A stretch of DNA of 64,000 bases, from the NCBI GenBank assembly GCA_036971475.1, contig JBAIZL010000004.1:63725753-63789752 (forward strand), written 5' to 3'. This document shows positions 49,540-62,214 of this stretch, in pieces; positions within the stretch are counted from its first letter, which is position 1; every line of letters starts with the position of its first letter. Below the pieces are notes generated by a model. It was not told the DNA's origin, ran no database searches, and saw only the letters and a program-made list of their open reading frames with translations. This DNA is from Prosapia bicincta (lineage: Eukaryota; Arthropoda; Insecta; Hemiptera; Cercopidae). Position numbers and translations under genes: made by a program.

Positions 49540-49642
49540 CATTGTAATCGCAGACCGTAACATTCCTCAAGGGTTTTGTACGTATGGCGTGGGATGGGAT
49601 ATTATGGTGGGGTTATTGAAGTATTTTGTTGTGCATTAAGAG

Positions 49643-50290
49643 TTATGATGACAGAAAGTGTATGTGAGTTATACTGTGATTGAGTATGGTTGTAGGGTGA
49701 GGTGTGATATAATTGTAAATCTCATTTTGTTCGGTTATGTATAGTGGGTCATTTTTGTTTTGTATGTGAAAAGCTTGGTTAGATGTTATGTTTGTATACT
49801 TATGACTTGTGGACATGAGATGTTCGGGAAAGTTTGATTAGGTGTATTTGTTTCTTAGTGCTTTTATGAGTTCATGGTAGCGTGCGTAAAGTGTCCTCCC
49901 TATCATGCTTACGTAAAAACTGGAGCAGGTATTGCAAGTTAATTTGTAAACGCTATCAGAGTTTAAAATATTAATTATTATGTTATTGGATTTACATTTT
50001 TTGTTGAAGGATTTGTGTGTGGAGTAGGCTATTTTGTAATTGCATTTATGATGTGTTTATGTCTGTAGGTTATGGGTTTTCTGTATGGTATTGTTTGTAT
50101 TATATAGGTTTATCGTATTGAGTATTTGTGGTTAAGTTGAGTTTTTTTAGACGGTTGTTTAGTTGTCAATCATTGTAGTGTTGTTTACATTTTTAGCAGG
50201 CTATATTTAATAAGTGGCTAGTTTGTGTTGCTTTTAGTTGGTTAAAGAGTTGTAAATGATGCGAAGAGTTGTGTGTGTTGGTGGGTTGCA
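49643..50290 (-). pseudogene. Second, divergent Penelope-like element (GIY-YIG part)
   Basis: The plus strand here is G/T-rich, so the minus strand has the C/A bias of PLE sense strands. The minus-strand frame 50056-49841 (72 codons, no ATG) reads KIAYSTHKSFNKKC, then SDSVYKLTCNTCSSFYVSMI and GRTLYARYHELIKALRNKY. This is the CxxC-containing GIY-YIG module with both signature triplets worn (SVY, YVS). After one stop the same frame continues 64 codons: NFPEHLMSTSHKYTNI, then a D-PLYITEQNEIYNY end matching the family's E--EIY tail. 50060-50290 keeps biased composition but only blurred similarity. It differs clearly from the 28-34 kb family. Confidence 0.8.
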
Positions 50291-50299
50291 GGGAAATTC

Positions 50300-51710
<1,411 letters not shown>

Positions 51711-52602
51711 ATTATATATACTCTATAAAGATATACGACCACGTTGTAAGCAGAAGTAAACAAAAGACAAATCCAGATAAAGAGTATAAAAGAGTGATCT
51801 TGAAAAGATATAAAACTGTTACTGTGAAATAAACCAAAACCATATCTATTCAAGCAAATGTATGCAGTAAGGTAACTCTATAAAGCTTACTATGCTCTAT
51901 ACAAGACTGAGAATAGACTTTGGACAGGAAATGCCTCATGTCATCAGGTTTTAGGCAAATATTCGGCTGAATTATAAACGAAATACGTTTACAGATATAA
52001 GTAGTCAAATACAATTATACTCAAAAAGACCTATCATAGCAATAGAAAACACGCCAGAAACGAAACTAAATAGAAATTATAAATATTACAAACCCGTGAG
52101 AGGCAACCAAACACTATAAAATGGAAGAGAAGATAAACATAAATATACAAAACCAAAGGATTACGTAGCTTTCCATTCAGATCTTTTGAGGTTTTCTAAC
52201 AATTACAAAATAAAGAAGCTTTCTTACGCTACATAATCCATGTAACATTTTAAAAATTAAAAATCCTCTTCCTGTAACCGAAAGCTTGCTTGAGTTCCAA
52301 AACCTGGTGGACTTCAAGGCTAAGTGCTATAACCAGGAAAAATATTATTCATATCCCAAAACCTTGAACATTTTAACAACGTGCTTATATATTTATTGCA
52401 AACTTACTTATGCTTCGTAATTTCACAAATATCACAACACCGTCATATAAATGATGAATGAAAATTCATTGAAAAAAATTGTAGGATTTTTATTAACTTG
52501 AACAAATGTATAGTTAGGCTAAGACTGTAATAATCTTATGACTGTATATTAAGACATATTTCTTTCCACTTCATAAGTGACCACTACAACGTGACACGCT
52601 CT

Positions 52603-52610
52603 GTGCGTGC

Positions 52611-52643
<33 letters not shown>

Positions 52644-52781
52644 TGGATGTGTGTGTGTGTGTGACTCTGTGTGTTTGTGTGTGTGTGCGTGTGTGTGTGT
52701 GTCTGTGTGTGTGTGTGTGACCCTGTGTGTTTGTTGGTGTGTGCGTGTGTGTTTGTGTGTGTGTCTGTGTGTGTGTGTGGT

Positions 52782-52835
<54 letters not shown>

Positions 52836-52859
52836 TGTGGGTGTGTGGGTGTGTGTGTG
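52603..52859. repeat. Compound (GC)n/(GT)n microsatellite
   Basis: It starts with a short GC run, followed by about 240 bases of GT with two GTGACYCTGTGTGTTTG interruptions (near 52660 and 52717) that suggest internal duplication. Cys/Val and His/Thr frames are artefacts. Confidence 0.95.
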
Positions 52860-55000
52860 GCAAAATAAGTGTTTGCAATTATTTTCCTAATCTATAAATA
52901 GGGAGAAAAAACTTCCCAAAGTAATCGCGTAACCTACCAAACGGAATGATATAAGCGGATACTCCTAATATAAGTTAAATAGTATTACAATAAAGGGCTA
53001 GATAATATTACAACTCTACCCGCGTTACAAATTTAAAGTAAAGGCCGTTATATCTCATTATTTAATTACTTAGCTTTCCATTACAAATAAAAAAATAAAA
53101 TATGATATTATCTTTGTGTTTCTTAAATTGAGAATCAACTATCTCAAAGAAAAATAACAATAGATTCCTTGTAAAAATTCGCTTCAAAATAAAATATAAA
53201 TAACTATATCACTACAAAGTAACACATTGGTCTCATCTATGCCAACAATTTTTATTATTTCTACCTAATTGATTATAATAAGTATCTCGTCCTGAATAAT
53301 TTAATTCAGGTAATTGTGTAAGGTCGATTGAAATTTTTAATGATCTAAAACAATTATTTATTGATGAAAACTTTAGTTTCTATAGATTCAGTTTAAAATT
53401 ACCTTAACAAATTATTAATAATAATATTTGGAAGAAAAGTTTGATTTGGTGAAATTTGTTACTTTCGCTCGCCTATTGTAACCCGGCAAATCTACTTCTA
53501 GGAACGAAAATCTTTCTGCGAGTTCTGAATGTGGAATGATTATCCGTCAAATTGGTCTCTTCTTTCTACAAAGAAATATTTCTATGTGGATGACAACATT
53601 TGTTTTATAAACGGTTACTTTACACTTGAAATTATTGGTGATAAATCATTATACTCTTTAGTTCTTAAACAAATAACTATTTCGTAAATAATGAAACTAT
53701 AATGAAACTTGTATGCTAACATACCTACTCTGCGATACGCTCCTGGAATTAATTGTGTTTATACATACACTTAAACTCTCTTCTCGCATTAAAATAATAT
53801 AGTATAACAAAGCTCACTCTTCATATAAAGAACTTTATACAACTTAGAACCTTCAGAGTTTTCAAGTTACTTTGGTGCCCTAGTTACCAACACTGTCACA
53901 GATTTCAATAACAAAACATAACTCCGGTTAATTTGATGATTCATAATTAGTCTCTTCTAAGCAGTTATTAATCGTTGACTTTATCACATAAAAGGGTTTT
54001 TTTTTTAATTTTAATTTAATTCAATAATCTTTCCGTATATGATTGCTGTTAAATATAACATCAGGTAAGATTATTTCAATGAAGATTTGCAAAATTTTTT
54101 TACTAATATTAAAATTTCCATCACTTGGTATCACTCTACATTGACAAAGTCCGGTACAAACATCTATTGATAGGAAACTGTTGAGACTGATAGTTATAGA
54201 CAATCAATGCACTGAACAGGTTTATCTCGCGTCACCACTTCACAATTGCTGATCAGTCGTTCTTATAAAGATTATTTATATATGAAAGACGGTCTTATTA
54301 AGTAGTAGTTTTATTGTGATACAAAAAATATAAGCCTCAGAAGATACTTTACTCAAGTATACAGTTAATTTGTTGTGAGAAATAATTTATTTGGGATCAC
54401 TCGCCTTTAAACGTAATTAGCCTACCATTAAAGTATTATAAATTATAGCTTTTGTTTAGATGACGCAATGAATACCGAAGTCGTGATAGAAAGAAAATTC
54501 CTTTTAATATTTCAATGAGAAAGATATTTCACTCATTAGATATTTACTTAATTTCAGTGAAAATTAGTTAGTAATTTACGAGGTAACACTAATGTAATTA
54601 TTCCACCGAAATCGTTTTAAATAAATTTACTAACTTGAAATTATTCAGTGAACACAGGGCGATATCTGCAAATATTTTACTCGCTGAATTTTTATATTTG
54701 TGGTTTCCTGTAAAAGTTTCAGGTTTGCTTGCGTGAACTATTCGCCTACTATTTTTTGCAATAATTTGCCTTGAGACGAGTTTTTTTAGTAAAATAAAAT
54801 GGAATTCCCTTATTATTCCATGAGAATCTAAGCGGTTATCAATGTGTATATTAACCGTACATTTTCACAACTAATGATTACAGCATTTGACGCCTATGAT
54901 ATGTTAACACATGTGATACTAGAGCATTGATTGAGCCATTTGCAAATGCTATAAATTAATGGCATCGATATCTATCATTCTTTTCATTAGTTTTGGTACT
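52860..55000. other. No recognised feature
   Basis: AT-rich sequence; nothing supported. Confidence 0.5.
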
Positions 55001-55706
55001 GTAAAATCTGAACATATAACGCAGTAAGGTTTGAACATGCAGCACAATAAACATCTGAATGAAACGCAGTCAACATGTGATTGCAACGTTATAAGTTTTT
55101 GAATGAGTAACGCAGTAAAATGTGAACAAATAACGCATTAACGTTTGAACATGCAGCACAATAAACATCTGATTGAAACGCAGTCAACATGTGACTGCAA
55201 CGTTGTAAGCTTTTTAATGAGTACGCAGTAAAAAGTGAACATATAACGCAGTAAGGTTTGAACATGCAGCACAATAAACATCTGAATGAAACGCAGTCAA
55301 CATGTGACTGCAACGTTGTAAGCTTTTTAATGAGTACGCAGTAAAAAGTGAACATATAACGCAGTAACGTTTGAACATGCAGCACAATAAACATCTTATT
55401 GAAACGCAGTCAACATGTGACTGCAACGTTGTAAGCTCTTTAATGAGTACGCAGTAAAAAGTGAACATATAACGCAGTAAGGTTTGAACATGCAGCACAA
55501 TAAACATCTGATTGAAACGCAGTCAACATGTGACTGCAACGTTGTAAGCTTTTTAATGAGTAACGCAGTAAAATGTGAACAAATAACGCATTAACGTTTG
55601 AACATGCAGCACAATAAACATCTGATTGAAACGCAGTCAACATGTGATTGCAACGTTGTAAGCTTTTGAATGAGTAACGCAGTAAAAAGTGAACATATAA
55701 CGCAAT
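55001..55706. repeat. Satellite array, 113-114 bp unit, about 6.2 copies
   Basis: TTTGAACATGCAGCACAATA recurs at 55030, 55144, 55257, 55370, 55483 and 55597, giving periods of 113-114. Each unit carries an inverted repeat GCAGTCA-ACATG-TGAYTGC, an 8-base palindrome CAACGTTG in most units and several ACGCAGT words. Units 1, 3 and 5 have GTAAGGTTTG where units 2, 4 and 6 have TAACGTTTG, so the array alternates as a dimer. Three minus-strand frames of 67-101 codons are by-products of the repeat. Confidence 0.95.
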
Positions 55707-55813
55707 AGATTATGTGATGAGTCGGACAGATTTATAAAGCAATAGTGTTTCGGCTGGAAGGCAAAAAAACACTTTACCTTTTGTCACTGTATAAATCTTG
55801 TTTTAAAGAGACT

Positions 55814-55955
55814 TGGCGTTTCTGGCGCGTAAAGGATGTGATAGCAAGCGTTGGGACAGTAAGAACTGTGGTAATGGCATGTGTTAGCTGGGAAATCTCT
55901 AGTTCGAATCATTTCAGCAGGGTGAGTTGAAGCAATCAATGGCGTGTTCTTACAA
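55814..55955 (+). repeat. SINE-like unit, copy 2
   Basis: It matches 16105-16240 and keeps a good B box (AGTTCGAATCA, near 55901). A loose A-box-like GATAGCAAGCGTTGG lies about 50 bases before it. This fits a tRNA-derived pol III element with a degenerate head. Confidence 0.55.
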
Positions 55956-56814
55956 TCTCTGCCTTCTTTTTAATTCTAAATTATATATATATATTATGTT
56001 TTTCATGTTTATATTAGTATATCATTTTCTTTAAAAATAAAATTATTTCTTACGAATGGTTTTAACCAAACGTTTATTTATAAGTAGTAATGATCCTATC
56101 AATTCATATCCTTGTTACCAACCAGATAGACTCAGCCTATGAAGATAGTTATCCCTGTCAATCCCAATGTGGTAAAATGGAACATTGACCTTTAGTACTT
56201 GTTACCTTAGCTCAATTGTATATCATGTATCCCAAGTAGAACAGATCTATTATTATAGGAATGAATATATCATTACCTCTTTAAATGATATAGATTAAAA
56301 TACCTTATTATTTTAAAAACATTTTTCGTACATAAGTATACGCAAAGTTACATGAGTATACTTTATGGCATAAATTTAAAAAAATATAACAACTAATTGT
56401 TTTAAAAATAATTGGATTGCCTGGTCGTTTTAAAATACGGAAGAATGGTTAAATAATTTACCAAAATATTAGGTAAGTACATAATAGAAATAAATACCTA
56501 AAATAATTTAGAAGTTGAATAAATGGTATCCTATTATTTGATTACAAGTCTTTCATTTGCAAATAATTCCTATACAAGAAGGTAGTTTTTGGTAAATTAG
56601 CGTATGAATTGTTTAAATCAAATATTTAACTTCGTTGATTATTTATTTATCTAGTTTAATTAAAAAATTTAGTTTATAAAAATCCTATTTAAATTTGTGA
56701 ACTGAAATGAATAAAAATGCCATCTAGACAGACATTTCTAAAAGAATACATAAGTCCATTATTGATGCGCTTCATACAACGCTTTCTACTAACGGAATGG
56801 AGAAAACGTGGTAA

Positions 56815-57045
56815 TAATGGCGCTATGGTGGTATTAACGTGTTTCAATATCACCGGTACGGCGTCATTACAAACATCATTCTAAACATTTACCATGTGAA
56901 GAGTAATACTTATCTTTTTATATTTTTTAGGGTAATTACGAACTATTAGGCGCATGGTTGATCTTCCCATAAAATAAGATGTGGTAAGCGTTTTATTTAG
57001 CACTTCAGAGGAAGGCTATTTACTATCCGAGAATAAAGTAATCGG
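56815..57045 (+). repeat. Repeat G, copy 2
   Basis: Partner of 24960-25215. Confidence 0.7.
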
Positions 57046-57232
57046 GTGTAAATTTAAGTATAAAATGTAATACCTATCATTGTGTGTTAACCTTATTTTT
57101 TAAACAAACCTCAACCTAACACACTTTTCAATACAAACATTTGTCGTTAACTTTATTGAAACATGATATTCCCAAAATGTTGATTTCAGATTACTTAAAA
57201 TATAGTGTTGCCTATGAAACTAATATATCCCG

Positions 57233-57236
<4 letters not shown>

Positions 57237-57272
<36 letters not shown>
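57237..57272. repeat. (TA)n microsatellite
   Basis: A pure TA run. Confidence 0.95.
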
Positions 57273-57274
<2 letters not shown>

Positions 57275-57637
57275 TTTTGTGTCCCGAACATACAGTACAC
57301 AAGCGCGGATGGCTTCGTTTACAAAGAGCAACAAACGTTAAAAATGTGTAAAAAAAATTTTCCGATTGTGGGTAAACAGTATAATCTCTGAGTCATCTGC
57401 CAGCTATTCGTTAACAGATTTAAAAATTTTTTAAAAACGTTATTATTACACATAATTAAATCATATCTCAAACCTATAAAGTAAATAAGTAAATAAAAAC
57501 AAAATATGATGAGTATCAAGAAAGTCAGGTAATAAATTTATGAGAGAATATTATTGTACTCTCTAGACATGATTTTCATTTGTAATATATATTAAAACTC
57601 AAACTGCTGGGCACGATTGTAGCCAAAGAATCCAAAC

Positions 57638-57639
<2 letters not shown>

Positions 57640-57709
<70 letters not shown>
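57640..57709. repeat. (TA)n microsatellite
   Basis: A pure TA run of 70 bases. Confidence 0.95.
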
Positions 57710-57711
<2 letters not shown>

Positions 57712-59438
57712 GATAGTGCTTTATAAATCGATGAATTATAAGTTGGGCGTAAATCGCATTTACTCATATCTGGATTACTATAGTTTTCTAACATAGCGAC
57801 CTCCTTCAAGTACTTTATCGTTGATAGTTTCTCATAACTAAGATATATAAGAACAAACATTGTGTAAATATGTATGTTTTTTGTCGATATGATAGATATA
57901 TTATATCCGAAACAAGTTATAAATCTAGTATGCTATGCATGATAAAACATAACGTATTCAATGTTTTAACATGAACCTAGCTGATATATAAAACTATATA
58001 AAACCTGATATATCTGAAAATTTCATGTGCATTTCATTTACCCTCTTAAAATAAATATTACCATTTTGCAAACTTGTGGTATATTAAACTATAGTACTGC
58101 CTATGACTTTATTTATCGTAATTTTTGGCTTAAATGTTATGGGCTGGGAACCAGCAACGGATAGAGGTCACGAACACTATCCTATAAAGAGATTTACTAA
58201 CAGCTGGGTTTACAAATCATAATAAAAAGGAAACCGGCTTGTGTCAACATAACCTGCTTGTTGTTGGGCATATGCAAATCTGTTCTTGCTCTTCTTCCTC
58301 AAGCGGGTGGTTAGCAATCAAACCTTATAAAAATATGAAGAATAAATTACAATGATATTAAAATACAAACGTATAATAAACGTAAACAATGACAAATATA
58401 ATACATCGAAAATGTGATATTTATCTAGAAATACATATTTAATTCATCATAGAGAAAGCAAATATACCTCCTTTGTGTGGTTTGCACCAATCTGATATAT
58501 CAAACTTGAAGCGCTGAGGAACCGTATAGCCCACTATTCCAAACCCAGAGCTTTAACTATGTTTGTCCAATATGATACAAAAATAATGATATTTATACAT
58601 GTCTTAAGTATGACGATATTCCGTCTTAAAGACCAAACTCGATTTTTTAGCTTTGGATAGCTTCTATATATGTGAACAAAATGCACACTCTAAACATTTA
58701 TAAATCATAAACAAAATTTATTTATGGTATGAAAGATAGAAAAAATCTATAACTATTCCTCAAGTAAGAATTTTACAGTGCCTGGGAATGGTAAAACAAT
58801 TTACATATTCAATGTATGTACACTAGCCTAGCTTTAATATTGTATAAAACGATTTAATAACGTTTGTATTTATTCTCCTTAACTTTGGTTTATTTATACA
58901 CTGGCGTACGATAAACTAGGCTAGTGTTTTATATGTGTGTGTAAATATCTTGGTGTTTTTATATATTACCTTGCTTAAAGTGGAATGATTAGAAATTTTA
59001 GTTTATTGGAAGCTGAGACGAGATAGAAACAGCGAGACTCTGAGAACGTGCCTTGAAACGTACAACTACACCTATATCTCACCGTAATATCTCTCCCTAT
59101 AATAATATAAAATAAACGGCCTTCTGCTAGAATTGCAGTAATAGGGTTAAAATGTGTTAAAGTTGTGTAACTTTGAAAGTTCCCGTTATCCTAGGATATA
59201 TTTCGCTAAACTTTAATGATTCTTGAAGATTGTTCAGAATTATAGCTAAGCCTCAATACAAGTTTAACTAACTTTCTTGCTAAAAGCCTCTTACACTCGT
59301 AAATAACACATAAACCTATTACATGATGTTCCAGCGTGGATGTCAAATAATTGCAATGACACTTTATGTTCATCAACTACTAATTTTTCTAATAAGGAAT
59401 AAAGGATATATACACTGTAAATTTCAAATTAGTAAAGT

Positions 59439-59442
<4 letters not shown>
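57710..59442. other. No recognised feature
   Basis: AT-rich sequence. A small G+C-richer patch at 58140-58310 includes a tight GCTGG-GAA-CCAGC hairpin, but nothing identifiable. Confidence 0.45.

Positions 59443-59488
<46 letters not shown>
59443..59488. repeat. (AG)23 microsatellite
   Basis: A pure AG run. Confidence 0.95.
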
Positions 59489-59489
<1 letters not shown>

Positions 59490-60248
59490 ATGCACTTATA
59501 ACTCCGACTCTTGTAGTGGTATTTAAACGCATTACAGCTCAGAATTTCTCAGTATTATAAATTGAAGTAGTTTTAGAGTATTCTCCTGGTATAAATATTA
59601 TCAAAAGTAAAAAGTAGCAAATATTTGTTAATAATATTAAGCAATCTTTATGGAATTCGATTGCTATAGTTATTGAGTAGGTGAAACAACAAAATAAAAC
59701 CAGATTGTTATATAAGGAGAGTACCACATGTGGAGGTAAGCTAATATAAAAAGATCTATACTTTGTATCGCATTTAACACAAATAAGTAGTCGTTAAGTT
59801 TCATTTTAAGAACAGGAAAGAATGATAGGAATTACTTTAGTACTAATAAACGAATCTAATGGTTACCTGGAAATAGATCAGAAGACAAGTATGGTACAAG
59901 TGACACTGTTTAGGAGTCAATGTGTAGTTACAATGTACTATTTAACTTGCTCCTGGATACATAAATCCCGCTTATAGTAAGTGCGTAATTATAGCATATC
60001 GTCTCTATCACAACGAATTTGAGGAAATCGTACTTTTTTATAGCTGAATAAGCGTCAAGAGTATAGACGGTTCCACTAAGATATAAAAAAAGAAAATTAA
60101 ATACGACCTAGAATAATCCAAACATCAAGTCATCGTCAAATCGTAGCTCGCACGGTTTTACAAGGAACGTTTCTTTACTAATCTGGAAAAATTAAATTCC
60201 AAAGTTATTACCTTATAGAAATATTAATAGAAAATATTTTGTCAAACG

Positions 60249-60630
60249 TGTACCGTTGTGGGGGTGACTCTGAAATAAAAACGATATGTTAGCTGTCTGC
60301 ATACTCACATAAAGTGAAAGAAATGTCGAGACATTTATATCAGGCTATGAAAATATTCCAGGCTATATTGAATTTCCAACAAGAGCAATAAACAGGGAAC
60401 ATTGTAAAATATACCACTTATATTCGATTTAGTTGCATAACCTCTATTCTGCCGTGTGATACATTGCCTTTTTTAAAGATAATGCAGAATACGTTAACAT
60501 ATTTGGCAGAAAATTATTGAAGTATTGAAAAATGGACAAATAACATTTTGATTCATGAATTGAAGATCATTATAAAATATTTACTTATCTCATTCGACAT
60601 TATTATAAGAAACAAAATATGTGAAACTTA
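60249..60630 (+). repeat. Repeat C, distant copy 3
   Basis: It shares ACCGTTGT-GGGTG-CTCTGAAATAAAA, GATATGTT, TTGAATTTCCAACAAG and TTTAGTTGCAT with the tandem pair at 20.8-21.6 kb. Confidence 0.6.
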
Positions 60631-61036
60631 CTATGGAATTCTAATATAATGACTAGTGAACATTTATTTAATCTTCGTAAAAAATCGGTGACCTAAACAC
60701 AAAATGAGGGCTTATTTGTAATTAAGTGAAATTATAGATCAAACAATAACAAGGTTTGGTCGAAGGTCGTAACTAAAATGAGGTCGTAACTAACTATCGT
60801 GCACGATCCTTGTCGAAACGAACATTGATATAGGTTTTCCTTTTCGTGTCTGGCTAATATATTTCCTTCGGGTGAAGTTTGCATAATTATTATTGCAAAC
60901 TCTTGATCCGTAAAAGAAAGAGGTTGTCCGCCATTACTCTCGCTTTATGTTTTTGATATTGACTAGTCAAAGAAAATGAAAACTTAAAATAATAATATGC
61001 GTATTTAAACAAAAAGTTATAAATTAATGGGACGAT

Positions 61037-61144
61037 ATGGGTAATCGGAGACACTTGACACCGAAAAAAAGAATTTGCATAAAAGCAGTTGCGGCTGAAG
61101 GGGCAAGGCTTCAGCGAGTAGGGAGCGACCCCTTTGTGAAGTGA
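61037..61144 (+). pseudogene. Fragment resembling the start of a Tc1/mariner-type transposase
   Basis: An ATG frame of 35 codons begins MGNRRHLTPKKRICIKAV and continues AAEGARLQRVGSDPF. The M-x-x-R-x-x-LT-x-x-KR-x-x-I-x-A-x-x-x-EG pattern is typical of the first helix-turn-helix of Tc1/mariner-like and related transposases. It closes after 35 codons, where the family normally runs to over 300. No catalytic DDE part or terminal repeats were found. The opposite strand has a 97-codon frame (60890-61183), which I regard as its shadow. Confidence 0.4.
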
Positions 61145-61699
61145 CAGCTTGAACATATTAATTGATTTTACATGCGAACACACTACATAACCATGTAAGT
61201 AACTACATCTGTGGTTTGAAGGTTGGAACTTCTTAATATTATGAATAATAAACTTTTTTGTATGTTTCTATATACTGTTATCATTGCTACCAAACATTTT
61301 TACATTGGTACATTCTATCTTAATTTTCAATATTGTAAATACATTATTGATATATGTTTGAGAAATAAAAAAATGGTAATATTCTTACAGCGCAATCTAT
61401 TTTAGGAACTGCATTCTCTATTTTATAATTGCATTTAATAATAATTTGTATGTACATAAGACAAGTAATACCGAGGAATAAAAATAAGAGCGAATTTCCT
61501 CACAGTTTTAAATTTTCCTCTCTTACAATAAATGGTGTTGGACTAATATTTTAGTTTGTTACTATATTTCGCTTTCTTTTGCTCGTTTCTAATTCGTGAA
61601 GCTGTTGGTGGAACATAATTCCTAAATTTATACTTTCCTTGGATTGCTTTATTACTGCAAAGAACCTTTCTCGTATGATTCTATGTATGTCTAGCAAAT

Positions 61700-61770
61700 G
61701 GGTAGTTGGCACAGTGGCAAAGTGCTGGATCAAAACAGGTAGTCAGTCAGTTTGAATCCGACGGAGATAT
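61700..61770 (+). repeat. tRNA-derived SINE head or tRNA relic
   Basis: TGGCACAGTGGC (A box-like, 61707) and AGTTTGAATCC (B box-like, 61749) lie about 42 bases apart, as in tRNA genes. Acceptor-stem pairing is not clear, so a SINE head is more likely than a functional tRNA. Confidence 0.55.
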
Positions 61771-62214
61771 TAACGTTCATAAATTGTAATTAATTATACA
61801 TTTTTTGAAAATCTGTAATGCCATAAATTGTCATCAACTTCCAGTTTAAAAAAATAATTGAACTTCAATTGTTGAATAAGAATATATTTTATTAATAACA
61901 TGTATTGGAAAGTTGTACAAGGTATATAAGGAGATTGTGAGCTAATAGAAGGAATTAGGAATATATAAGATGATATGAATAAAATCAAAATATATAAATA
62001 TTCACGTAAATGTACTTTACATGTTTTTCGTAAATATTTAAAGCACACATTTGATAATGTATGTATTTCATACCACGTATTCGGTAGCATACAATTATAA
62101 GCGCCAATTTGGCAACACATAATTTACGAGGACCTAGGGGTCATAGTTAGAAGCATGTATTTGGATACATATTAGTTAGACCAGATTGTAGGTCACACAC
62201 GTTTGGCAGCCGGC

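Noticed and set aside
51910..51950. Minus-strand CTGATGACATGAGGCATTTCC as a hammerhead core
   Set aside because: No GAAA box follows at a fitting distance and no stem II forms.
52549..52890. 109-, 99- and 65-codon frames
   Set aside because: Translations of the (GT)n/(GC)n tract.
55089..55643. Repeated minus-strand frames of 67-101 codons
   Set aside because: They follow from the satellite unit being open in more than one frame. The 113-bp period is not a multiple of three, and no start or domain supports coding.
55001..55706. CRISPR array
   Set aside because: Whole units repeat without unique spacers, and the context is eukaryotic.
60890..61183. 97-codon minus-strand frame
   Set aside because: It overlaps the transposase-like plus-strand fragment and has no recognisable domain. 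Treated as a shadow.
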